Assembly: GCF_026151205.1 (NCBI RefSeq)
Contig: NC_087076.1
Coordinates: 3,307,902-3,371,901, forward strand
Direction of reading: 5' to 3'
DNA length: 64,000 nucleotides
From: Bolinopsis microptera
Lineage: Eukaryota > Ctenophora > Tentaculata > Lobata > Bolinopsidae
The number at the start of each line of letters is the position of its first letter. The stretch's first letter is position 1. Under the pieces are notes generated by a model that was not told the origin of the DNA, did not search any database, and was given only the letters and a program-made list of their open reading frames with translations. Below, piece after piece: positions 11,401-21,719 of the stretch. The position numbers and the translations under genes are program-made.

Positions 11401-14400
11401 CGAATGTTAAACATATAGAATATGTTCCTATCAAGATTAACTTTTCTATCCTGAAAATAAAGGTAGTTTAACGGTAATTACCATGTCCTCAATTTTCGCC
11501 AAAATCTGAAAGATTGATGCCTTGATAATGACTAATTATGTTTTCCTCCTTCATTGATAGCAAATTTCAAAGAATTTTACGTATTGAATAATATCTAATT
11601 TTAGTTGCGGTTTAATATAACTATCATCCATTTAGAAAAAAGCCGAACGCATCGCCAAAGAGGAAGCTGACAGAACTGAGAAAAGGGTAAGAATTTGATA
11701 AATTACTTCAAGAAATTGAGTGGATCCATAGTTTTCAGCACTTTTCAATGAAATATTAAGTACCTCAGTTGTAGAATATAGATTTCACTGAAATAACTTT
11801 GAGGTTGATAACAGAATTGTGATAATGACAATAATTTTCAGAACAAGCGTAATCAACAAGCAGAAGAGCGAGCTAAGAAGCGTCTGGAGGAGATTGAGGC
11901 ACGGAGGAAGATGATGGACGAAAGACGTAGCAAGTGGGAGGAAGAGAGATGGAAGCGAGAAGAGGGTGAGAAAAGGAACTTAATCTAGTTTTAAGAAATG
12001 TCTGACCTATTGTATTTTTGAGCTATTTTTAATTTATTATTACGAGAAAGTAATCGTGTAGGCGGTGAAAAAACACCGATTTATTTTCAGAGCTTACAAT
12101 ATCATGCGTGATGTGAATATAAGTTTCCGCGATTTTAATCGGATTGTAATTAGATTTTAATTGCATTTTAATTGGATATTAATTGACTGATTGTGTCGAC
12201 AGAGTGGAGAAACATGCAAGAGCAGAGAGAAGAGGAGTGGAAGCAGTGGCAGGAGACAGAGCAGAGTGAAATAACACCCGGTCAAGTTCAACAATCAGCT
12301 GGCTTCGTGAGTAGTCATTCAGCCAATTATCTACTTGTACTCTTATTTTATTTTATTTTAACACCAGCTGACATATATACCATGTATGATTTTAAATATT
12401 TGAATTACAATTTGCTCGACACAATTACCACAGGCGTCTCGCGAGGGAGATAACAACGACAACAAGTTGATAATGAAGCTGCATGATGAGATATACCCCG
12501 ACCCTACTGAGCTGACTAACATTAAAAACCTGGTGAAAGTGACGGAGGATAATCTGAAAACCATCTCCGATACAATGAGAGACGAAACTGAAGCTGAACT
12601 CAAGGACAAAGGTTATTATTTCAGTCACTGTGCTGTATATTTTGATAAGTTCTAATACGAAGATCAATAGATGTGGATACTGGCGGGGAGGTGATAATTG
12701 TTTGTTTACATTAATAGTGAGCACATGTTAAGCAGGCTGAGGAGGTGATAATTGTTTGTTTACATTTTAGGTCGAGCACATGTTAAGCAGGCTGATGAGG
12801 TGATACATATTTTGTATTATAGAAGGCTTGTAACACTTGTAACGCCTTCTTGTTACCCCCCTTTGAGGGCCCCGAATTATTTTCTGAACGAAAGCTCAAA
12901 AATAACCGAGAAATCGACCTTCTTACTAACTCATTTTGATGACCGTTTCTAACCTAAAATTGCAGGACAAATCGATTTAGCTAGGTTTCAGAACCTATAA
13001 ACACTTCCTTATCCCTCAAAATCGATCTTTTATAGTTTAGAATGCGAGCAACAAGCAACATATATTTTGATCCTTCGCTTCTACTGCAGCTCTTGACCTA
13101 GGGCTGAAACCGAAAGATCGAGGCAATCCTCACCTTAACTGATCGAACTTGAGCGAAGAGCAGAGTACGACAAAACACAGCAGGTAAGCAACTCATTTTG
13201 GTGACTGTTCCTCACTTGTACAACGTTGCACGAGAAATCGATTTAAGTTGGTTTTACAGCCCAATAACGCTTCCCTATTCCTTAATTTTTTTTTGTTACT
13301 CAAACAAAGAACATGATGATTCTGCAACGAAAGAACAAGGAGATCATCTCGTTAACAACTCGAACAGGTTCTATCACAATTTTCAGAGCAGAGCACGATA
13401 GCAAAGTCAAAAGAAACAAAATAAAGGTAGGTAACCAACACCATGATATAACAATCATAATAACAACTGAATTAAATTTATTCGGACGACGGGCAGCCCT
13501 GATGTGCTCCGTGATCCCGACCAATTGTAATAGAGGTGTTCTGTCACGTGACGCTGATCCGTCCAATCACAAACAGGAAGAGTGAGCAGAGGGACATTAT
13601 ATCGTATGTTTACCTTTCTTATCTGTATTTGACCCTTTGTTCACATTGTTATCTCCGCCACAGCTTGGCAATTTCAAGGTGCTCCTATATTCTGCACCTC
13701 GGTACACACGCCATGATTACGTCATGCAGAACTAGAAATTGTGTGATCCGTGATCGTTATAATGTAACCGTGCCCACTGCCCATGTACAAACTACAATGC
13801 AAACTGTTGGGGGGGGGGGGGGGGGGCGGGGGTTGTTTACGATAGTCAAACAATCTTGATAGTGTGTTGGTCTCTCCCCCAACTGACTGTGGTGCTTATC
13901 GTCCAGTCAGGAACAGAACATTAACATAATTTTTAGTTATTTAAGTAGACCTGGTCATTTTTAAAAAATCACTGTCCACCTCCCTTAAAAAAACAGGGTT
14001 CAAATTGACAAGTTGGGCACACACGAATGCGATGTCGCTCAGATAAGGCAACATCTTCGCCACAACTTTGTTTCCCAAAATCTTGTACCGCTTCAGATAG
14101 CAAATGGAGCGTTCCACTGAGGAGGACTGAGGAGGAGGAGGAGGAGGAGGATGACTGGGGAGGAGGATGACTGAAGATACGAACAGACAAACAGAGGAGG
14201 AGGAGGAGGAGGAGGAGGAGGAGGAGGAGGAGGAGGAGGAGGAGGAGGAGGAGGAGGAGGAGGAGGAGGAGGAGGAGGAGGAGGAGGAGGAGGAGGAGGA
14301 GGAGGAGGAGGAGGAGGAGGAGGAGGAGGAGGAGGAGGAGGAGGAGGAGGAGGAGGAGGAGGAGGAGGGGAGGAGGGGAGGAGGGGGAGGAGGGGGAGGA

Positions 14401-17400
14401 GGAGGAGGAAGAGGAGGAGGAGGAGGAAGAGGAGGAGGATGAGGAGGATGAAGAAGGGGGAGGAGGAGGAGGAGAAGGAGGAGGAGGAGGAAGAGTAGGA
14501 GGATGAGGAGGGTGAGGAGGATGAGGAGGATGAGGAGGATGAGGAGGATGAGGAGGACTGAGGAAGAGGGGAAGGAGGAGGGGGAGGAGGACTGAGGAGG
14601 AGGGGAAGGAGGAGGAAGAGGAGGAGGATGAGGAGGACTGAGGAAGAGGGGAAGGAGGAGAGGAGGAGGGGGAGGAGGAGGATGAGGAGGACTGAGGAGG
14701 AAAAAACGACACGAATGTGTACGGTACTAGCTAAAATATTTGCCAGTTTCATTCAATACAAGTAGATTTTAAATAGAAATTTTAATAGCGTACAGCAAAG
14801 CTCTAACCCATGAACCGAAATAAAATGTAGCTGGTTAACGAACTAAAGAGAGGTCCATTGAACTCGAACCATAGCAACAGCGCACCCATTACCCGTTATC
14901 AATTTTACCAATACTTCCGTGTTATCTCATCTAAAATAAACACCCCACACACACAAAATAAACGCAATTGCATTTGAGGGCAAGTGCAACATTTAAAGTT
15001 ACACAAACTCTTATTACAATTCTAAGACTGATTCCAAGTTTACATTTAAAACGTCAATAACTAATTACACCACACAAATTGATATTTTGAGTTATTTGTC
15101 TAACCTGTTGAAAATGAACTGCACCATGTTGAACTGGTACTTCAATTATGGGTACAACCATGCTCGTCCTTGTGTACACCGCAAGTGCCTGCTCCTGTAA
15201 CATACATTTCTTGTCAGAGAATTCGTGTCCTAGTTTTTTTTGTCAAACACTTACCGTCCAAGTTAAGCTAGGGAGCACTCACGGGTATATTCCTTTGGTT
15301 CCAGTTGGTGTAAACTTAAAGCACAGTTCATCATCCAGCTGTCTGGATGATCAATGGCCGACAGGAGTCTGGCTTACCTGGATCCACTTTACCTGCACGA
15401 TGGCAACTGATAAAGTCACTTTTTTCAATCTTTAGTGTCTCCTTGCAGAACTTCGAGTCCTCTTCCTGGCGTAACTTGGAGTTAGCTTTCTTGCTCTCTG
15501 GTACATTCAAAACACACAGATTGAGCTTCCTTAAATTTCGCTCATATGCATCAGTGTGCATCTTTGTCTGAACTTTACTGACAACACTTTGTGAAGCTTG
15601 CTGTAGGCTCATTTCTTCCATAACTTTCTTCTGACTATTTGCAGTAACATCAGCGAAGGACTGGAAAGCCTGGTTCACTATCTTTGATATTTCTTTAGGT
15701 TTTTCAGACTCAAAGTTAGTTGGAATGTTCTCGTTCACTGCGTTTTCAACAACCCCTCTGATACAAGGTGTAAGAGCCTCAAGTTCCTGCCTAATAACAT
15801 TCCGTAGTATTTTTGTTTCTTCATTATCAGGGTTCGAGGTCTGAGTCCTTCTGCTTTTTATGTAAGGTGATATAAAACAATTCTGACAACGCCAGTTAGA
15901 CAGATGGTCGCCTTCTTCTTGTGTCAGACCTGTCAGTCCAACACAGCAATAATGCCAGTACATATCACAGGTTGCACAAGCTAATGAAAACTCCTCTGCG
16001 ATATACCTTCTGCATTCACAACTACGGTCTCCTTCATCTTCAGTTACATCCGTTTCTGCTGTAGCACCAGTTTTCTCTGGACTTTTCTTGACATTTCGTT
16101 TTCGTGCCGTTTCTCCTCGTGTCATACCTCAAATTATTTGTTATATAGTAGTGTTGAAAGTATTAAAACTTCTTTGTTTGAGTAACAAAAAAAATTTTAG
16201 GAATAGGGAAGCGTTATTGGGCTGTAAAACCAACTTAAAGGACCAGTTAACTGAAAAAAAAGTTATCCTCATATTTTGACAGATTGTGACAAATAGCAAA
16301 CTAAGCAACGAGTCGAAATTCCTAAATCTCTAACTGCTCTCTAACGCGTGTAAATAGCGTTTGTATTATTTTGGCGATGACGTCATAAAGTCCCTCCCGC
16401 GCGCAGAAGAGCTCGTGAGACTGTATTTTACAGGTAGAAAATGGACATAATACAATCTTTTCCCCCAAATAACTCGAAAAGTAAGTAATTTAGGGTACAT
16501 GTTGCTTCATAAGTTGTATATAAACATGGCCATTCTGCACAATTTGCACACATTCAAAAACCTTTAGGGCCTTCATAGCCCAAGTTACCAGATACCCATA
16601 GTTTTGTATGATTTCTGGAACCGAAAATCAGTTTTTCGCCAATAACTGAAAAAGTAAGCACTTTAAGGCATATGTTTGTTCGTAAGTCATATATTAATAT
16701 GCTAATTGCGGTTCTTTTGCACCCTGTCCAAAGACTCTATCACGATCCTATCGAAAATGGGCTCAGCACCAGTACCACGCCCAAAATGGTTTTTGGCGAA
16801 TTTCTCGAAAAGTAAGGATTTTAGGCCATGTGTTGCTCAATAAATCCTATATAAACATGCATATGCGGCTTCGTTTAAGCCTATTTTGAAGCCTCTACGA
16901 CCTTCAGAAGCAAGGGGTCGGTTACGTTATTGGGTCAATATGGGCGTGGCCCTCCTGGGTTTTCTCCACGGTCAAAAAAATGTCTCCAAACGAAAATCGT
17001 TTATTCATACCTTCAGGAAGGTCTGTGCAAAGTTTCGAGAGTATTTGAACATTTGCAGGTTCATTTCCATAAATGTCCATAAATGAGTACACAACTTAAG
17101 AGTTAACTTTAGAGAAACTCATAAGTCATTTATCTCAAATTAAGCTGTTAGTGTCCATGATCAACCTGTGGCGACAATGTTTTACGTGAAATGTAAAAAT
17201 CAGGAGTAATATAAAAAGTGTATTTTTAGATTAAAGTGCTAGCTCATAGTTTTAGAATTGTATAGATTATAACGTTGGTCGTTTAGCCATCTAACAATCG
17301 ATCGTGCCGTAATATATGGCCAGAGAATAATAGGGTCTTGGAAATTCTATAATTGTTCAGTGGGTCGATTGACTGAACACGTTTGCACTTGGTATTTAAA

Positions 17401-20400
17401 CTTACCAGTAGTTTATTTATGTTATGTACCGATGATAATGCAATTAGGATAACAACTAGGTAAGCCGTAAGTCTAATTCAAAACACACTGCACACCGTAC
17501 ACTCCGAACAGTATTACTGTTTGGTAGACCCGAGACCGGGTATTTTGGCGGGAATTATGTTCCCACGGCACTGTTCTGATAGAAGCTACTTCTACTAATG
17601 GTCCCAGAGGAACGGCCGTAAAGTAGCCAGACTTCTTGTCTCCTGTACTGGCTGACACATGCGGATTAAAGTTATAAATTTCGCTATATGCTATAAATAT
17701 AATTGCTCTAGGAATTGAACAAACTCCTACTTATCTAGATCCTTTCTAAATTCGTTAGAGTTTCATGGACAAAAATAATCGGTACAGTCTCCCTAGCTGC
17801 TTGTGTAATTAAGCAATGAAAGCAATCCAAAATTATCACATATGTGATATGACATAAGTTGTAATAGCAGAAACTTTCTAACCGTACATTCACCCGCCAC
17901 TGTTCAAGAACCTATATCACTGTTTAAAATCATGACGTGAGCACTGTACATCCAATCAGCCATTCCTTTACTTAGAATGATAGCCAAAACTATAAGGATT
18001 TTGGAGAACTAGGGTAAAAGTCATAATTCTAAAATTTGAGTGAGTTACATGTGTTTTATTGACGATGATAAACATTTGTAATGTAAATTACGCTATGCAA
18101 GCGCGCACTGAGGGACTTTATGACGTCACGAGGCCACAGCTTATTATTGCAATAACACGCGTTACACGTACGATAGAGAGTTGGTTCTTTCGGCGATACG
18201 ATTCTTTACCAGTTTGTCACAGCTGATTTAAATCTTAGCCAAATTGGAGACTACAAATTTTTCAGTTAACTGGTCCTTTAAATCGATTTCTCGTGCAACT
18301 TTGTACAGGTGAAGAACAGTCACCAAAATGAGTTGCTTACCTGCTGTGTTTTTTCGTACTCTGCTCTTCGCTCAAGTTCGATCAGTTAAAGTGAGGATTG
18401 CCTCGATCTTTCGGTTTCAGCCCTAGGTCAAAGCTGTAGAACCGAAGGATCAAAATATATATTGCTTGTTGCTCGCATTCTAAACTATAAAAAATCGATT
18501 TTGAGGGATAAGGAAGTGTTTATAGGTTCTGAAACCTAGCTAAATCGATTTTTCGTGCAATTTTAGGTTAGAAACGGTCATCAAAATGAGTTAATAAGAA
18601 GGTCGATTTCTCGGTTATTTTTGAGCTTTCGTTCAGAAAATAATTCGGGGCCCTCAAAGGGGGGTAACAAGAAGGCGTTACAAGTGTTACAAGCCTTCTA
18701 TAATACAAAATATGTATCACCTCATCAGCCTGCTTAACATGTGCTCGACCTAAAATGTAAACAAACAATTATCACCTCCTCAGCCTGCTTAACATGTGCT
18801 CACTATTAATGTAAACAAACAATTATCACCTCCCCGCCAGTATCCACATCTATAGATCTACTGTTTCTGTATAACATTTCTAGCGAACTACACGTAGCTT
18901 GACGATGTCCCTACAACTAATACAATGTCCCTAAAATTACGTTTTCGGTTGAAGTTGAATTCTTGATATCCTGCAGGACTGTTGAAAGAGCCAGTCGAGG
19001 GAGAGGAGGTAGTAGAGACTAGGGTGTTAAAAGGTTGTGTCAGAGTTGGAGACTTGGCTAACGGTCTCCTCCTAAAGGGAGACAAGACTCTCGAGATGCT
19101 TGTCTTCTGTACTGACAAACCAACTGTTTACCTCCTTCAAAACGTCAAGGAGAAGTTCGAAGAATTGTTGACGGTTAGTGTTTTAATTTACATCTGAAAA
19201 CGGAGATTTAACGGAGTATTGACCAAATACAAAAATATCCAATAAAACTTGGTTATGATCAGCTCCACGAATGTTAAAAACCAGCGTATCACAGCACCAC
19301 TGGCAGTCAATTAAGTGGGACCAGATGTTGTGGTCGCATTTAAAAACATACGTAGTTGTCACGCGCCTCGATAAACAGATATACAAAGTTGACTAGATTT
19401 CGCGCTTAAAAGCCGCGCATTTCGATCGATCGATCGAAATGTGATCGGCCGGCCTAATATAGGCGCCTATCTGTTTTTAGCTGTAAATTAGCTGCAAATT
19501 GGAAGGAGAAAAAAGAAATGAAGAAGATATTATCTTCATAACACATGAAATCCTCCAGGAAGCCCAAAAGAAAGCTCTGAAAGTAACTGTCGAACCAAGC
19601 AAAGGCGCATTCATAGTGACGGACCCCAAAGATTTCAGCGTCAAAATTACCATGACCTCTAAAGCTATGGAGGCTGACGCAACCGCCGCCAGTATTACAG
19701 GTATTCTCGACATTTTATTCATTTTCAGGGCTGTAATATTGTTGTTAACTCGTTCTCATCACGGCCCAAATTTTATTATTCGACAAAATAATAATTTAAA
19801 AGAATTGACTTCTCCGCCTTTAGAGTCATCTGAAAGCAATGTAAGTTTAAGCGTACATAAAACAAATTATCGAGCTGTCGAGAAATATTGATCACCAATC
19901 CACCCAGCCGATGTAGCAGCAAAAGTTCTAGACAGGAAAAATTGTCTGCGAGTTTTGGAGGAGTTGAAGCACGCCAACTGGTTCCAGGCTAACGTTAGCC
20001 CTGTACCCTCTTCTGTTATCGCTCTGAGGGTTTTGCATCACATCATGAGACAAGAAGATAAGCAACATTGGAGGGATGCAGCAAAACCTTGGATTTTAGA
20101 CGTCTTAGTTGGTTTGTGAATTTGATTTTTTTAATTATTGTGAATCATCGCCCTTCCCAATTTAGACTCCACCACTTTTATTTTAAATATAATTAAGTCT
20201 ACCAGTATTGAACCAGTCACAGTACAGGGTTTCCTTTTTGTTTATTTTGATCTTTTTATCTCACAGTAGAACCTTAATTGAATATAAACTGCAGGTCAAC
20301 TGTTGCAAGCAAATCAAGGCCGAAGATTCTCACCGGGAGACATCATACGACGAATACTTGAGGCTATCTCCGCTGGAGTTCTGTTTTGCAGCAACAGCTC

Positions 20401-21327
20401 TATCCCAGATCCCTGCACGGAGCCATCTGTCGACCTGACACAGTCTCTAGACAGGGAGGCAGTAGAGAAAGTAACAATGGATGCGCAAGCAGGACTGCGC
20501 GCACTTGCTTTCAACAAGATTCACGAGTTTCTGGGAGTTGCAGTACTGTCAGAAAAAGAAGCTGCTGCTGAGGAGGATGTGGAGCAAGAGCCTGGTTCAG
20601 GTTAGTTTCCACTCTTTCAAAACAGGCGTGCTCATTTCTTCATTTAATTTGGTGCAACTGAAATTCGATGTTAAATCCTTCAGGCATGGACTCTCAAGAC
20701 TTTGAGGGATACGACGGAGCAGCAGGTCACAACTACCCCAGTTCCTCTCACCCTGTAAGAATGCGAGGAATGAGAATGAGAAGACCCCCTCATCCCGGAG
20801 CCAGACCCTACGGACCCCCAGGGTATGGAGGTGGACATCATCACAGACAACCCCCTTACGGACCTGGACCATATGGTCACGGCCCCCCGCCATTCCCAAC
20901 CCATCTTGGACCGCGTGGGCCTTGGAGAGGCCCCCCTCCACACATGCGACGTGGAGGACCGCCACCTTTTGGACCCAGGGGTCGAGGTGGTTACCGAATG
21001 AGAGGACCTAGGCCAAACAACAAAAATAGGTTAGATCTAAATTTAAACTTGTCCTCTTTAGACTTGAATTCTAATTCAAAGACAACTAGCCGCCGATTTT
21101 GTAAAAAAGCACTATTGTCTTAAAGATAAAGTGCACTTTAGATGTGAATTATCGAACAAAAATATGTCTAACCTCATTTCACTCCAACCAGAAAACGAAA
21201 ACCAGAAGAGGAAGACACGAAAGAGGATGTTAAAAAGGAATGTGTAGAAAAGACAGAAGGTGAAGAAGGCACTGAAGGGGATGTGAAAGTTGAAACGCCT
21301 GACACCATGGACACAGAGGCAGCTTAA
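8486..21327 (+). CDS. ZFR: ZFR-like zinc-finger / DZF-domain RNA-binding protein, ~16 exons
   Basis: ZFR-family proteins bind double-stranded RNA and dimerise through the DZF fold with ILF2/ILF3-type partners, acting in nuclear RNA processing. Exons read: 8486-8564, 8713-8861, 8980-9177, 9355-9540, 10506-10572, 11218-11261, 11636-11686, 11842-11965, 12203-12306, 12434-12611, 18977-19173, ~19490-19700 (acceptor unclear), 19908-20111, 20295-20600, 20684-21029, 21192-21327; about 860 aa. The order is a Tyr/Thr/Ser/Ala-rich N-terminus, two U1-like C2H2 fingers (YYCEICKVSC...H...H and YRCELCDISC...H...H), KLGKVIPNP, and a charged Trp/Glu/Arg helix. The DZF follows (DEIYPDPTELTNIKNLV, LKGCVRVGDLANGLLLKGDK, VLDRKNCLRVLEELKHANWF, FSPGDIIRRILEAISAGVL). 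The tail is Gly/Pro/Arg-rich and ends in an RKRKPEEE basic signal. Vertebrate ZFR has a third finger; I find none. Phases agree at the checked junctions. The start codon and upstream exons are uncertain. Confidence 0.87.
9541..10226. repeat. 23-bp minisatellite in the ZFR-like gene intron
   Basis: About 29 head-to-tail copies of a unit based on AGTATACTTTACACAGTACA plus a variable CTG or CAG end. A few units carry insertions or a TTTACACTTTACACTGAC variant. The array begins within 3-6 bp of the splice donor ending exon 4 (AAG|GTAGTACACAG). Because 23 is not a multiple of 3, the apparent protein read-through cycles through all frames; it is intronic, not coding. Confidence 0.9.
12661..13311 (+). 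repeat. Left terminal inverted repeat (uninterrupted arm)
   Basis: This is the intact arm. It contains the single TTAA at about 13246-13249 within GATTTAAGTTGGTTTTACAG. In the other arm this site carries the 2.04-kb insertion, so this arm is the empty-site reference. A 66-aa open frame in both arms is a by-product of their identity. Confidence 0.85.
14104..14700. repeat. (GGA)n-rich microsatellite in the 6.2-kb element
   Basis: An uninterrupted GGA run covers about 14193-14366. Flanking degenerate GGA/GAA/GGACTGA units extend on both sides. All frames give homopolymeric Glu/Arg/Gly, or Ser/Leu/Pro on the other strand, so the long open frames are not genes. Confidence 0.9.
15331..16125 (-). 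CDS. PHD-finger, ORF1-like retroelement protein (C-terminally truncated)
   Basis: The 264-aa frame has an N-terminal basic/acidic leader and then a PHD zinc finger at residues about 35-85 with C4HC3 spacing: CEC, CATC, HYCC and CQNC. A helical Glu/Lys-rich region of about 90 residues follows. Next comes an RRM-like start, LCVLNVPESKKAN ... HRAGKVDPGKPDSCRPLI, which is typical of LINE ORF1 proteins. The frame stops there, so the second half of the nucleic-acid-binding core is missing. ORF1 proteins with PHD fingers are known in CR1/L2-like LINEs. Its position between long terminal inverted repeats suggests a captured LINE fragment rather than the element's own transposase. Confidence 0.6.
   Translation of the reverse strand: MTRGETARKRNVKKSPEKTGATAETDVTEDEGDRSCECRRYIAEEFSLACATCDMYWHYCCVGLTGLTQEEGDHLSNWRCQNCFISPYIKSRRTQTSNPDNEETKILRNVIRQELEALTPCIRGVVENAVNENIPTNFESEKPKEISKIVNQAFQSFADVTANSQKKVMEEMSLQQASQSVVSKVQTKMHTDAYERNLRKLNLCVLNVPESKKANSKLRQEEDSKFCKETLKIEKSDFISCHRAGKVDPGKPDSCRPLIIQTAG
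16170..18859 (-). repeat. Right terminal inverted repeat, split by a nested element
   Basis: Segments 16170-16238 and 18282-18859 together restore the reverse complement of the left arm. The break falls exactly at TTAA, which is present once in the left arm and on both sides of the insertion here. Confidence 0.85.
16239..18277. mobile_element. Copy 1 of a 2.04-kb TTAA-flanked (piggyBac-type) non-autonomous element
   Basis: Terminal inverted repeats AGGACCAGTTAACTGAAAAA and its complement lie directly inside TTAA at 16235-16238 and 18278-18281. A subterminal inverted repeat (GACGTCATAAAGTCCCTC near 16378; reverse complement near 18110-18130) is present. Three degenerate ~165-bp internal repeats start near 16470, 16635 and 16795 (CTCGAAAAGTAAG-like, each followed by a TATAAACATG-like word). 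No transposase is encoded. TTAA duplication is characteristic of piggyBac transposons; assignment rests on that and on element shape. It is nested in the right arm of the 6.2-kb element. Confidence 0.88.
18282..18976. other. End of expanded ZFR-like intron
   Basis: Distal right arm of the 6.2-kb element, then about 117 bp of apparently original intron ending in the acceptor CTGCAG at 18971-18976. Confidence 0.6.
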
Positions 21328-21719
21328 AACATCTATCAATATTTCGAACTTTTGATAGTCTTACTTATAAATACCAGCTCTTACTTAATCCTTTGAATAA
21401 TCTCATTTTTGCCAGTATTCAGAACTTAATTGGTGTCGAACTGTTCGAGTTCTTGGTCATTGTAATCGCTTTAAACTTGAAAATGTTTTACAGTATAATT
21501 GTTTCGCGTGTTCGTTTAATTTTTATTTAAACTATGAAAATTACGGTTCTATGTGAACGGTTAAAATATCAACGATTTAATCTATGTACTCTATTCACTA
21601 TTGCATCAATTTTTCGAAACCTATTTTTCATTTTGCAATAACTCGATCAAATAGGGATGATGATAAATCACTCTACAGTGGACTATCAAGTGACCAACAC
21701 GTTCTTTAGATGGTTTGGA

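Larger units (their letters stand above)
12661..18859. mobile_element. 6.2-kb element with ~650-bp terminal inverted repeats, inserted in a ZFR-like intron
   Basis: The sequence from about 12661 (AGATGTGGATACTGGCGGGG) to 13311 recurs in reverse complement at 16170-16238 plus 18282-18859. The arms look about 97-98% identical by eye. Each arm contains an internal ~57-bp duplication (GAGGTGATAATTGTTTGTTT). The unique interior (13312-16169) has a G-tract near 13810, a (GGA)n block and a minus-strand PHD-finger ORF. Removing the element would leave an intron of about 166 bp, in line with the neighbouring introns. No target-site duplication is obvious. The superfamily is unknown; no transposase is recognised. 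The right arm is split by a 2.04-kb TTAA-type element. Confidence 0.8.

Noticed and set aside
12752-12952. 66-aa ORF duplicated at 18568-18768
   Set aside because: It is present twice only because it lies in the two arms of the inverted repeat; no family resemblance.
14093-14752. Long Ser/Leu/Pro and Glu open frames across the GGA tract
   Set aside because: These are frame-independent products of a trinucleotide repeat; composition is homopolymeric in every frame.
16886-17086. 66-aa and 61-aa ORFs present in both TTAA elements
   Set aside because: Identical because the elements are near-identical; too short and without domain features to be a transposase.
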